From Betaproteobacteria bacterium (GTDB taxonomy: Bacteria; Acidobacteriota; Terriglobia; Acidiferrales; UBA7541), in assembly GCA_903970165.1 (NCBI GenBank), contig CAJCHZ010000015.1, positions 1 to 49,097 of the forward strand: 49,097 nucleotides of DNA, given 5' to 3'. The translations under genes and the position numbers were made by a program. Positions 26,192 through 33,544 of the stretch are shown here, piece after piece. Under the pieces are notes generated by a model, which was given only the letters and a program-made list of their open reading frames with translations, had not been told where the DNA came from and made no database searches. Every line of letters begins with the position of its first letter. The first letter of the stretch is position 1.

Positions 26192-26290
26192 ATGCTCCGG
26201 GAGTCCCCGAGGCCGCACCGCAGGGATATGCTAGAATTTTGCATCGTTTTTGCATCCAGTCTGTAACGCGAAGGAAGACGGGAATCCGCC

Positions 26291-26593
26291 GTGAAAATTA
26301 GCCGGGAAGACGTCGAACGAGTCGCAGAGCTGGCCTATCTGGATTTGACCGAGGCCGAACTGGAAAGCTACCGCCAGCAAATTGACGACATCCTCGAATA
26401 CATCGGCAAACTCGACGAACTGGACACCACCAATGTAGCCCCGATGGCGCAGGTTCTCGCCGATGACCAGACCGCAGACGCGACTCTTCGCGAGGACGTG
26501 GTAGTCCCCTGCCGAGTAACCCCCGAAATCCTGGAGCAGGCCCCCGATCCCGAGCCGCCATATTTTAGAGTTCCGAAGGTAATCGAAAGGTGA
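26291..26593 (+). CDS. gatC: Asp/Glu-tRNA amidotransferase subunit C
   Basis: A 100-aa small subunit that stabilises GatA and links it to GatB in the amidotransferase that makes Gln-tRNA-Gln and/or Asn-tRNA-Asn. The N-terminal helix pair is typical: ISREDVERVAELAYLDLTEA, then LDELDTTNVAPMAQVL, DATLREDVV and a C-terminal PYFRVPKVIE. The start is GTG at 26291. The gene lies 92 nt upstream of gatA. Confidence 0.95.
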   Translation: MKISREDVERVAELAYLDLTEAELESYRQQIDDILEYIGKLDELDTTNVAPMAQVLADDQTADATLREDVVVPCRVTPEILEQAPDPEPPYFRVPKVIER

Positions 26594-26685
26594 GCAGGAC
26601 AGTATTGTCGGCCTGGATTGCATGGGCTTCCAGCAGTAAACCCTAAAAGAATAAAACCACGGGCAGGAATGCCCTTCCTAAAAAA

Positions 26686-28122
26686 ATGACGACCTGGACA
26701 ATCGACGGTGTAAGAGAAGCCCTCGCGGCAAAGAAGGTGTCCGCACGCGAACTGGCGGCGGACTTCTATAAGCGAATCGCCGAGCGTAACCCCGCGCTGA
26801 ACGCTTACCTGATGCTCTCGGAAGAGCGTGCTTATGCGCAAGCCGACCGAATAGACGCCCTGGTGGCATCCGGCAAGCCGCTCCCGGAGCTGGCCGGCGT
26901 CCCCATTGCCATCAAAGACGTCATCAGTACAAAGAGTGTTCGCACCACCTGCGGCTCAAAGATTCTCGAGCACTATGTCCCGCCCTACGACGCCACAGCG
27001 GTCGAGCGTCTGGAAGCCGCAGGCGCAGTCATCCTGGGCAAAACCAATTGCGACGAATTCGCCATGGGCAGCTCCAACGAGAACTCTGCCTACGGTCCAG
27101 TCCGCAATCCCGAAGCCACGGACCGTGTCCCGGGCGGGTCCAGCGGCGGCTCGGCAGCAGCCGTAGCGGCAGGCCTGGCGGTAGCTTCCCTGGGTACCGA
27201 TACCGGCGGGTCCATCCGGCAGCCAGGTTCGTTCTGCGGGATCCCAGCCATGATGGGTAGCTACGGCCGGGTATCCCGATACGGCTTGATCGCTTTCGCT
27301 TCCTCCCTGGACCGCATCGGTCCATTCGCGACCAATGCCCGGGATGTCGCCGCCACCCTTAAGGTGATCGCCGGACGAGACTCAAACGACTCCACTTCTA
27401 CCACGGCTCCTGTGCCGGACTACGTGACCGCGATGGAGCGCCCAGTCAAAGGCATGCGCGTTGGCATACCCAAAGAGTACTTCGGCGAGGGCATGGACGA
27501 CGGCGTCCGGAAAAAGATCGAGGCTGGGATCGAGCTTCTAAAGAAAATGGGCTGCCAGCTTCAGGAAATCCACATGGCCCACACGGACTACGCTATCGCG
27601 ACCTATTACATCATTGCGACGGCTGAGGCCAGCTCCAACCTGGCCCGCTACGATGGTGTCAGATATGGACTTAGGGTAGATGACAGCTCCCTGCTGGCCA
27701 TGTACTGCAAAACGCGCGGTGCAGGTTTCGGGGCAGAGGTCAAACGCCGGATCGTGCTGGGAACCTATGTTCTGTCGGCTGGTTATTACGACGCCTACTA
27801 CCTTAAGGGCCAGAAGGTGCGTGCGCTGATTGCGCAGGATTTTCGGGACGCCTTCACCAAAGTCGACGTGATCGTAACGCCGACATCGCCGGTTCCGGCG
27901 TTCAAGCTGGGAGAACGTACGGCCGATCCTCTTCAGATGTATCTTGCTGATATATATACGGTTACAGGGTCGCTGGCGGGGGTTCCGGGGATGTCCGTGC
28001 CGTGCGGCAAAATCTGCGGCAAGCTGCCCGTCGGGTTGCAGATTTTCGGGCCTGCGTTTGGCGAGGCCAGCGTTTTGCAGCTGGCTCACGCCTTCGAGCA
28101 GGCTGGCGGGGCGTCACTTTAG
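26686..28122 (+). CDS. gatA: Asp/Glu-tRNA amidotransferase subunit A (amidase)
   Basis: A 478-aa amidase-signature subunit that releases ammonia from glutamine for transamidation. The Ser-cisSer-Lys triad is seen as K77 (GVPIAIKDVIS), S152 in GGSSGGSAAA and S176 in DTGGSIRQP. The positions match well-studied GatA proteins within two residues. ATG 26686 has no good ribosome-binding site; a small hairpin, GGGCA/TGCCC (26661-26674), lies just ahead of it. gatB is not in the window, so the operon is split. Confidence 0.97.
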   Translation: MTTWTIDGVREALAAKKVSARELAADFYKRIAERNPALNAYLMLSEERAYAQADRIDALVASGKPLPELAGVPIAIKDVISTKSVRTTCGSKILEHYVPPYDATAVERLEAAGAVILGKTNCDEFAMGSSNENSAYGPVRNPEATDRVPGGSSGGSAAAVAAGLAVASLGTDTGGSIRQPGSFCGIPAMMGSYGRVSRYGLIAFASSLDRIGPFATNARDVAATLKVIAGRDSNDSTSTTAPVPDYVTAMERPVKGMRVGIPKEYFGEGMDDGVRKKIEAGIELLKKMGCQLQEIHMAHTDYAIATYYIIATAEASSNLARYDGVRYGLRVDDSSLLAMYCKTRGAGFGAEVKRRIVLGTYVLSAGYYDAYYLKGQKVRALIAQDFRDAFTKVDVIVTPTSPVPAFKLGERTADPLQMYLADIYTVTGSLAGVPGMSVPCGKICGKLPVGLQIFGPAFGEASVLQLAHAFEQAGGASL

Positions 28123-28152
28123 GAGTAGAGGCGAGGGGTAAAGATTTGGCTT

Positions 28153-28176
28153 GTATTTAACCAAGTGGTTGAATAC
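28153..28176. promoter_or_regulatory. Operator-like palindrome 1 upstream of the DinB gene
   Basis: A 24-bp near-palindrome: the left half begins GTATTTAACC and the right half ends GGTTGAATAC. 10 of 12 positions pair. It is the best of three related sites. Confidence 0.6.
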
Positions 28177-28204
28177 AAAGCCTTTTATGGTTGGTTTTGG
28201 TCTC

Positions 28205-28228
28205 GTATTAAACCAAGCGGTTAAATTA
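28205..28228. promoter_or_regulatory. Operator-like palindrome 2 upstream of the DinB gene
   Basis: A related site (GTATTAAACC to CGGTTAAATT) with 19 of 24 bases matching site 1. Its centre lies 52 bp from site 1, near five helical turns. Confidence 0.55.
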
Positions 28229-28246
28229 AAAACTGATTAGCTGGCT

Positions 28247-28270
28247 TTATTTAACCCCTTAGTTAAATAC
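28247..28270. promoter_or_regulatory. Operator-like palindrome 3 upstream of the DinB gene
   Basis: A third related site (TTATTTAACC to TAGTTAAATAC) with 18 of 24 bases matching site 1. Its centre lies 42 bp from site 2, four helical turns, and 43 nt before the DinB start. Confidence 0.55.
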
Positions 28271-28312
28271 GAACTGCACTTTTGGTCCCGAAAGCGCAGT
28301 TGGAGGCGGTTT

Positions 28313-28855
28313 GTGCCCCAGGTAATTCAATCCACTGTCGCTTGTTTGGCTAGGTCGCAGGCAGGGTTCTTGCGCACGGCTGACGAGGTGCCTGCTGCGG
28401 AGTGGAAGACCCGGCCCTCGGAAGACCGATGGTCGGCGGCGGAATTGGTGGCGCATTTGATGATGGTGGAACGAGCGGTCGTCGGGAAAGCGGACCGGAT
28501 CGCGCAGAAAGCGCCGAAGCACTTTCCATGGTTAAAGAAAATTCATCTGCCGATTGCACTGGTGCATTCGCGGATCGTTCGCCGCAAATCGCCTGTGCCG
28601 GTTGACCCAGAAATGCTACGCGACAAAGAAGACATGATGGCGGAATTGCGCGAAGTGCGCGGACGAACGCTCGCGTTTCTCGAGGAGATGAAGAGCCGCG
28701 ATTTGAGCGAGTACGTCTGGAAACACCCGGCCCTCGGGAATTTAAACACGTATGAGTGGATAAAGTTTCTTGCCGCGCATGAAGTTCGGCACACAAAACA
28801 GATGCGGGAAATTGCCGACAGTCTCCCGAAATTCGTAGAGACTTTGCAAAAGTAG
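28313..28855 (+). CDS. DinB-superfamily protein
   Basis: A 180-aa four-helix protein of the DinB/YfiT type. Three His residues in the expected places could bind a metal: H48 in ELVAHLMMVE, and H156 and H160 in LAAHEVRHTKQM. The start is GTG at 28313 with GGAGG 6 nt upstream. Family members often act as thiol-dependent transferases, but this one's substrate is not known. Three palindromes precede it, yet no regulator gene is beside it. In this lineage DinB genes often sit near ArsR regulators; here that neighbour is missing. Confidence 0.85.
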   Translation: MPQVIQSTVACLARSQAGFLRTADEVPAAEWKTRPSEDRWSAAELVAHLMMVERAVVGKADRIAQKAPKHFPWLKKIHLPIALVHSRIVRRKSPVPVDPEMLRDKEDMMAELREVRGRTLAFLEEMKSRDLSEYVWKHPALGNLNTYEWIKFLAAHEVRHTKQMREIADSLPKFVETLQK

Positions 28856-29103
28856 GACATTTTTTCCACCCTGAGTCACCTACCTGTCCGTTCGTACCAT
28901 GGATCCCGATCTTCAGAAAACCGCGTTAAATGCCTTTTTACACAGGAGTTTGAAACAAAAGTACTAGGCTATCCGTTTCATATGTAGAGAACGGAACTAC
29001 TATTGCTCTAGAAAGAGAGCATCGCGTACGCTGCAAGAAGCATCAAAGGATTGTAAAGCCGGAAGCGATGCGCGGTGTGGCACACAGTTAAAGGAACAAG
29101 GCC

Positions 29104-29322
29104 ATGGTTACCGTAAAATCGAGCCAAAAGATTTTCACTGATGCGGAGATCGCCAGCCTGACTGGCATCTGCGTGGACCACATCCGCAATTTTGCAAAGA
29201 GCCGGCACTTGGGCTTTATCGCGCGGGCCGCGGAAGCCGCGGGCAAGCAGGCAGATCAATGGCTGTTCACATTGTCTGACTTGATGGTGCTGGTTACGCT
29301 GTTCCCGCGCTGCACGCACTAA
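29104..29322 (+). CDS. Small helix-turn-helix protein (72 aa)
   Basis: FTDAEIASLTGICVDHIRNF has the shape of a helix-turn-helix, followed by a short wing-like part and LFTLSDLMVLVTLF. It may be a stand-alone MerR/excisionase-type DNA-binding domain. AAGGAA lies 7 nt before the ATG and a strong terminator follows, so it is a real single-gene unit. The partner or target is unknown, and no integrase lies nearby. Confidence 0.7.
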   Translation: MVTVKSSQKIFTDAEIASLTGICVDHIRNFAKSRHLGFIARAAEAAGKQADQWLFTLSDLMVLVTLFPRCTH

Positions 29323-29352
29323 CTGTTTTCAGCGCGTTTCAGCCTTTTCGCG

Positions 29353-29388
29353 AAAAGCTCTTTCCCGGAACAAGGGAAAGAGCTTTTT
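29353..29388 (+). terminator. Strong rho-independent terminator
   Basis: A perfect 14-bp stem (29353-29366 with 29374-29387, loop of 7) followed by T. It ends the small helix-turn-helix gene 30 nt after its stop; the A run on the left side allows function in the other direction too. Confidence 0.92.
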
Positions 29389-29452
29389 GCTTTTCTGTAG
29401 CGTCTTTATTCCGGTGTGGCCCAGCGTGATCTCTCTCAGCGCAGAACGTCAA

Positions 29453-29479
29453 AAAGCGGGAGCAGAGCTCCCGCACTCC
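29453..29479 (-). repeat. Dispersed 27-bp hairpin repeat, copy 2 (inverted)
   Basis: The reverse complement of 11771-11797 with one mismatch (26 of 27). The stem is GCGGGAGC (29456-29463)/GCTCCCGC (29467-29474) with loop AGA. Confidence 0.8.
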
Positions 29480-29593
29480 AGACTAGTAGACGAGCTGCTT
29501 TGGGGCCCGGTTGCGGGCTGCGAGGCGGCGGGGTATGCTCGCGGATGGACAAACTGAAGCGCCCTGACGGCATCTGAAAGACCAGAAACCGCT

Positions 29594-30571
29594 ATGCGTT
29601 TGGCTCCTACTTTCGCCTTAATGCTTCCCATCGCCGTTGTGGTCTCGGCAGGATCTGCCTGGAGTGCAAGGCCAGTCGCGGCGGGCGTAACGCAGCAGGA
29701 TCCGGCGGCGGGTCCTGGGGGATCGACGTCCTCGGCACCACTTCCCCGGGGCAAGAAACTGATGCTGAAGGACGGAAGTTACCAGCTCGTTCGCGATTAT
29801 GAGAAGAACGGCGAGCGGGTGCGCTATTTTAGCGTCGAGCGGGGCGGTTGGGAGGAGATTCCGGCGTCGCTGGTGGACTGGGACGCGACGAAAAAGGCGG
29901 AAGCTGCGGACGAAAAGACGACCGAAGCCATGCTGGAAAAAGTGCGCATCCAAGAGGCCGCCAAGAACGCGCAGACTCCGGTGGATGTGGACGCCAGCCT
30001 GACGGTTGCGCCGGGGGTGTTCCTGCCAGATGGCGAAGGGATGTTTGCGCTGGAGGGCAAATCCATCAAGCGCATAGAGCAGGCCGGTTCGCAGGTGAGC
30101 GCAGACAAGAAAACGGTGTTGAAACAGGTGCTCTCGCCAATTCCGATTGTGCCGAGCAAACACAACATTGAGCTCCCCGGGGCAAAGGCCGCGGTGAGGC
30201 TGACAAGTCAAACGCCGGAGTTTTACTTGCGCGAGCCGCCCCCGGATCCCAATAAGGTCTCTTCGCTGGATCGAACAGGGCGGCAGGACATGGCTGGGCC
30301 GGATGTTGTGCTGGTGCACGCCAAAGTGAAGGGAAACAAACGGTTGCTGGAATCCATCCGCAGCCTTTTTGGGACGGAGCTATCGCAGGACCGAGTCGAA
30401 GTTTCGATGCAACGGTGGGAAGTCGCGCCGGATATTTACCGGTTCACGTTGAGTGAACCCCTGCCGCCAGGAGAGTATGCGCTGACAGAGATCCTGGACG
30501 ATGGATTGAACCTGTTTGTCTGGGATTTCGGTGTGGATGCAGTGCCCGCAGAAAAAACGAACCCGCGTTAA
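29594..30571 (+). CDS. Secreted protein of unknown function (325 aa)
   Basis: It has an N-terminal signal (FALMLPIAVVVSAGSAWSA). After a Gly/Ser/Pro linker comes KKLMLKDGSYQLVRDYEKNG followed by RVRYFSVERGGWEEIPASLV, a pattern often found in acidobacterial secreted proteins. A second domain begins around PGVFLPDGEGMFALEGKSIK and ends in beta-rich EVAPDIYRFTLSEPLPPGEY. I recognise no catalytic motif. The ribosome-binding site is weak. It converges with the YVTN gene. Confidence 0.7.
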   Translation: MRLAPTFALMLPIAVVVSAGSAWSARPVAAGVTQQDPAAGPGGSTSSAPLPRGKKLMLKDGSYQLVRDYEKNGERVRYFSVERGGWEEIPASLVDWDATKKAEAADEKTTEAMLEKVRIQEAAKNAQTPVDVDASLTVAPGVFLPDGEGMFALEGKSIKRIEQAGSQVSADKKTVLKQVLSPIPIVPSKHNIELPGAKAAVRLTSQTPEFYLREPPPDPNKVSSLDRTGRQDMAGPDVVLVHAKVKGNKRLLESIRSLFGTELSQDRVEVSMQRWEVAPDIYRFTLSEPLPPGEYALTEILDDGLNLFVWDFGVDAVPAEKTNPR

Positions 30572-30696
30572 GAGCCGTCTCAACTCAAATATTCCCTTTG
30601 TACGCCGATACCCTGATTGTACTTCGACCGCAACCTCTGCCCGAAACCCAGAACCTTTTCGTCGGTAATCAGCAACCAGGAATTTCCCTTTTCCAA

Positions 30697-31773
30697 TTAC
30701 TTCGGGGCGAGGGCGGAGAGCGGTGAGGCGCTTTCAGAGGTTACGAAGAGCTGGCCGGTGTTGGGGTTTATGGCGAGGGCGTAGGGATTTCCTTTGCTAG
30801 GGAGAGTTTTTACGGCGGAGTTGCTGATGGCATCAATTACCGTGATGGTGTTGCTGTGGGTGTTGGCGACGTAGACGCGATTTCTTGTGGAGTCCACGGC
30901 GATTGCCTGGGGGCGTTCTCCTACTTTTATGGTGGCGATTACCTTGCGATTCGTTCCATCGATTGCGGTTACCGTGTCGTCGGCGTGATTGACGACGTAG
31001 ATTGTGTTTGTGGCGGGATTGACGGCTAAGGCGCAGGGAATTGCTCCGGTTGGAACCTTTCTCACCGTGCCGGAGTTTTCATCCACAATGGCTAGTTCGG
31101 AGTTGCCTGAGCGCGCTAGGTAGAGAGTGCTTGTGGATTCGTTTACTGCAATGGCCCAGGGATGCATGCCTACAGGGATTTTGGTGACGATGGAAGGGAC
31201 TTTGTCCAATACGGTCAGATGGGTACTTTCGTAGCCGAGCAGATAGATCTTATCCAGTTTGGAATCCACCGTGATGGCGTCGGCGGAGCCGGCCTTCAGA
31301 GTCGTCGTAGAGTTGCTCGCGCCGTTTATGATGGTGATTAAGTCGCTGAAGGTGTTCGAGACGTAGATTTTGTTTGTCGCTGGATTGACGGCGAGAACAT
31401 ACGGGAGCGGGCCTACAGGGATAGTAGCGAGGGGGGTGTCTGTGGCACCGTCGATGACGGTGACGGAAGCGGCGCCGTTGTTGGCCACGTAAATACGATT
31501 TGTTGATTCGTTGACGGCGACGGCTACGGGACCAGCGCCAACAGGGAGGCTGGAGATGGATTTTTCTTGCGGATCGAAGATGGCAATTGCGCCTTGCCGG
31601 GTATCCACCGCGTATACTTTTCCGGTTTTCGAATTCAGCGCGATGGCTCTGCTGCTGTTCAGCAGGGTGGTGGAAGGTTGCCCGGATTGCGGTCTGGGCC
31701 ATGCGGCGATGGCGCAGCATAGCAGGAGTGTTGTGGCGAGAATTGTGCCGAGAGTTTTGGCGGCTAGAAGCAC
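30697..31773 (-). CDS. Secreted YVTN beta-propeller protein (YncE-like)
   Basis: A 358-aa protein with a signal peptide (LGTILATTLLLCCAIAAWPR) and seven or so repeats of about 42 residues. Each has the pattern AVNPATNKIYVSN, then T/V-ID and P-VG (for example RIYVANNGAASVTVIDGATD, NTIYVVNHADDTVTAIDGTN, RVYVANTHSNTITVIDAISN). These are 40-residue YVTN repeats that fold as a beta-propeller, usually a binding surface outside the cytoplasm. The start is GTG at 31773 without a visible ribosome-binding site. It is divergent from the ThuA-like pair. Confidence 0.88.
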   Translation of the reverse strand: MLLAAKTLGTILATTLLLCCAIAAWPRPQSGQPSTTLLNSSRAIALNSKTGKVYAVDTRQGAIAIFDPQEKSISSLPVGAGPVAVAVNESTNRIYVANNGAASVTVIDGATDTPLATIPVGPLPYVLAVNPATNKIYVSNTFSDLITIINGASNSTTTLKAGSADAITVDSKLDKIYLLGYESTHLTVLDKVPSIVTKIPVGMHPWAIAVNESTSTLYLARSGNSELAIVDENSGTVRKVPTGAIPCALAVNPATNTIYVVNHADDTVTAIDGTNRKVIATIKVGERPQAIAVDSTRNRVYVANTHSNTITVIDAISNSAVKTLPSKGNPYALAINPNTGQLFVTSESASPLSALAPK

Positions 31774-31894
31774 GCCGCTATGTTAGCGCGCTCGAAGGCC
31801 CAGGCAAAGAAAGACACAAACATTTTTGTGAGAACCCTTTTATACCGACCGTATTTAATGCAAAGATAGCGCCGCGGAAACGGGACTCCTGACT

Positions 31895-32683
31895 ATGATC
31901 TCCTTATCTTCTCAACGGCGCGCTACTTGCATAGCGATGCTTGCGGCTGTTTTGGCGGTTTGTGCGGGCGCGGCGTTCGCGCAAAACCGGGGACCCGGCT
32001 TCCGAGTCATCGCGCTGGCCGAAGAGAAAAGTATTCACCGACCTTTTGTGGATGCCGCCAAGATCTGGCTGGAAAAAGAAGCGGCTGCCGATAATTTTTC
32101 CATCGACTACATCCAAAACACCGAAAAAATCGATGCGGAATTTCTTTCGCAATACCGGCTCTTCCTGCAACTGGATTACCCGCCATATATGTGGACCGCG
32201 AAAGCGGAGCAGGCTTTCGAGAACTACATTGAGGAGGGGAAGGGCGGGTGGATCGGTTTTCATCACGCGACCCTGCTGGGAGAGTTCGACGGCTACCCGA
32301 TGTGGAAATGGTTCTCCGATTTTATGGGCGGGATTCGTTTCAAGGACTACATCGCGAAGTTCGCGTCCGCGAAGGTAAATGTGGAAGACAAGGGCCATCC
32401 GGTGATGCAAGGTCTCGGCTCGTCCTTCGAAATTGAGCGGGAGGAATGGTACACCTACGATAAGTCGGCTCGGGCGAACGTGCATGTGCTCGCTTCGGTT
32501 GACGAAAGCACCTACACACCCGATTCGCCGCTAAAGATGGGCGATCATCCCGTGGTGTGGACCAACGAACACGTGAAAGCCAGGAACGTTTACATTTTTA
32601 TGGGGCACCGACCGGAGCATTTTCAAAATGAGGCGTTCACGAAGCTTTTTCACAATTCCATTCTTTGGGCTGCGGGCCGATGA
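31895..32683 (+). CDS. Secreted ThuA-like domain protein 1
   Basis: A 262-aa protein with a signal peptide (ATCIAMLAAVLAVCAGAAFA) and a ThuA-like (class I glutamine amidotransferase-like) fold: FLQLDYPPYMWTAKAEQAFE, GGWIGFHHATLLGEFDGYP, KVNVEDKGHPVMQGLGSSFE and WTNEHVKARNVYIFMGHRPE. This family is linked to sugar metabolism but its reaction is not settled. There is no good ribosome-binding site before ATG 31895. It overlaps the next gene by four bases (ATGA), so the two are coupled. Confidence 0.88.
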   Translation: MISLSSQRRATCIAMLAAVLAVCAGAAFAQNRGPGFRVIALAEEKSIHRPFVDAAKIWLEKEAAADNFSIDYIQNTEKIDAEFLSQYRLFLQLDYPPYMWTAKAEQAFENYIEEGKGGWIGFHHATLLGEFDGYPMWKWFSDFMGGIRFKDYIAKFASAKVNVEDKGHPVMQGLGSSFEIEREEWYTYDKSARANVHVLASVDESTYTPDSPLKMGDHPVVWTNEHVKARNVYIFMGHRPEHFQNEAFTKLFHNSILWAAGR

Positions 32684-33441
32684 TTCGGGCGCTCTTTATT
32701 TTTTTGCTGGGCTCCATGCTTTTTCCCGTGGATGGAACGGCTCCCCCGCAAGCAGTCTCCTTTCGGGTCCTGGCCTTCTATACCGATAAAGGCGAGCAGG
32801 ATCATATTGACTTCGCCAAGCAAGCGCTTCCCTTTTTCGAGGGGTTGGCCAGAAAAGATAATTTTGAATTCCAAGCGACGACGCGATGGGAAGACTGGAA
32901 CGCTGAAAACCTGAAAAACTTCCAGGTGATTCTGTGGCTTAACGATTTTGCGCACACGGCAGAGCAACGAAAAGCGTTCGAGGATTACATGAAGGGCGGA
33001 GGCAGCTGGCTGGGATTCCATGTATCGGCTTACAACGACAGAGATACAGGCTGGCCATGGTTCGTTGACTTCCTGGGGGGCGCCGTTTTCTACGGCAATA
33101 ATTGGCCTCCACTGCCCGCGACGATCGTGGTGGACGACCGAACCCATCCGGTAACGCGGCATTTGCCTGCTACGTTCACGTCGCCGGCAAATGAATGGTA
33201 CATCTGGAAGCCTAGTCCTCGGCTGGATAAGCAAGTGAAAGTGCTGCTGACGCTCGATCCAAAGAACTATCCGATTGGACTGAAGGACACCATTACCGGC
33301 GGGGACTTACCGGTGGCATGGACGAACACGCGCTACCGGATGATGTATATGAACATGGGCCATGGTGACAAAATTTTCACGAGCAACGAACAGAATCTAT
33401 TGTTCGAGGACGCCGTCCTATGGCTCGGAAGGCGCAAGTAA
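32680..33441 (+). CDS. Secreted ThuA-like domain protein 2
   Basis: A 253-aa paralogue of the preceding gene, with its own signal (LFIFLLGSMLFPVDG). The matching elements are VILWLNDFAHTAEQRKAFED, GGSWLGFHVSAYN, VDDRTHPVTRHLPATF, ANEWYIWKPSP and VAWTNTRYRMMYMNMGHGDK. ATG 32680 overlaps the stop of gene 1; a TTG at 32665 is a less likely start. The pair probably arose by duplication and acts on the same class of substrate. Confidence 0.88.
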   Translation: MIRALFIFLLGSMLFPVDGTAPPQAVSFRVLAFYTDKGEQDHIDFAKQALPFFEGLARKDNFEFQATTRWEDWNAENLKNFQVILWLNDFAHTAEQRKAFEDYMKGGGSWLGFHVSAYNDRDTGWPWFVDFLGGAVFYGNNWPPLPATIVVDDRTHPVTRHLPATFTSPANEWYIWKPSPRLDKQVKVLLTLDPKNYPIGLKDTITGGDLPVAWTNTRYRMMYMNMGHGDKIFTSNEQNLLFEDAVLWLGRRK

Positions 33442-33544
33442 CTGGCGGAGGTGCTTCCTGAAAGATTTGCGGGTTCCGCCTAAGACTCCTGAACCACGCC
33501 GAAGGATCAAGTGCTGGCAACGCATAACCGACTGGACAGAGTAC

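Noticed and set aside
28153..28270. The three upstream repeats as a short CRISPR array
   Set aside because: Copies differ by 5-6 bases, spacing is unequal, each is palindromic, and no cas gene is present; operator sites fit better.
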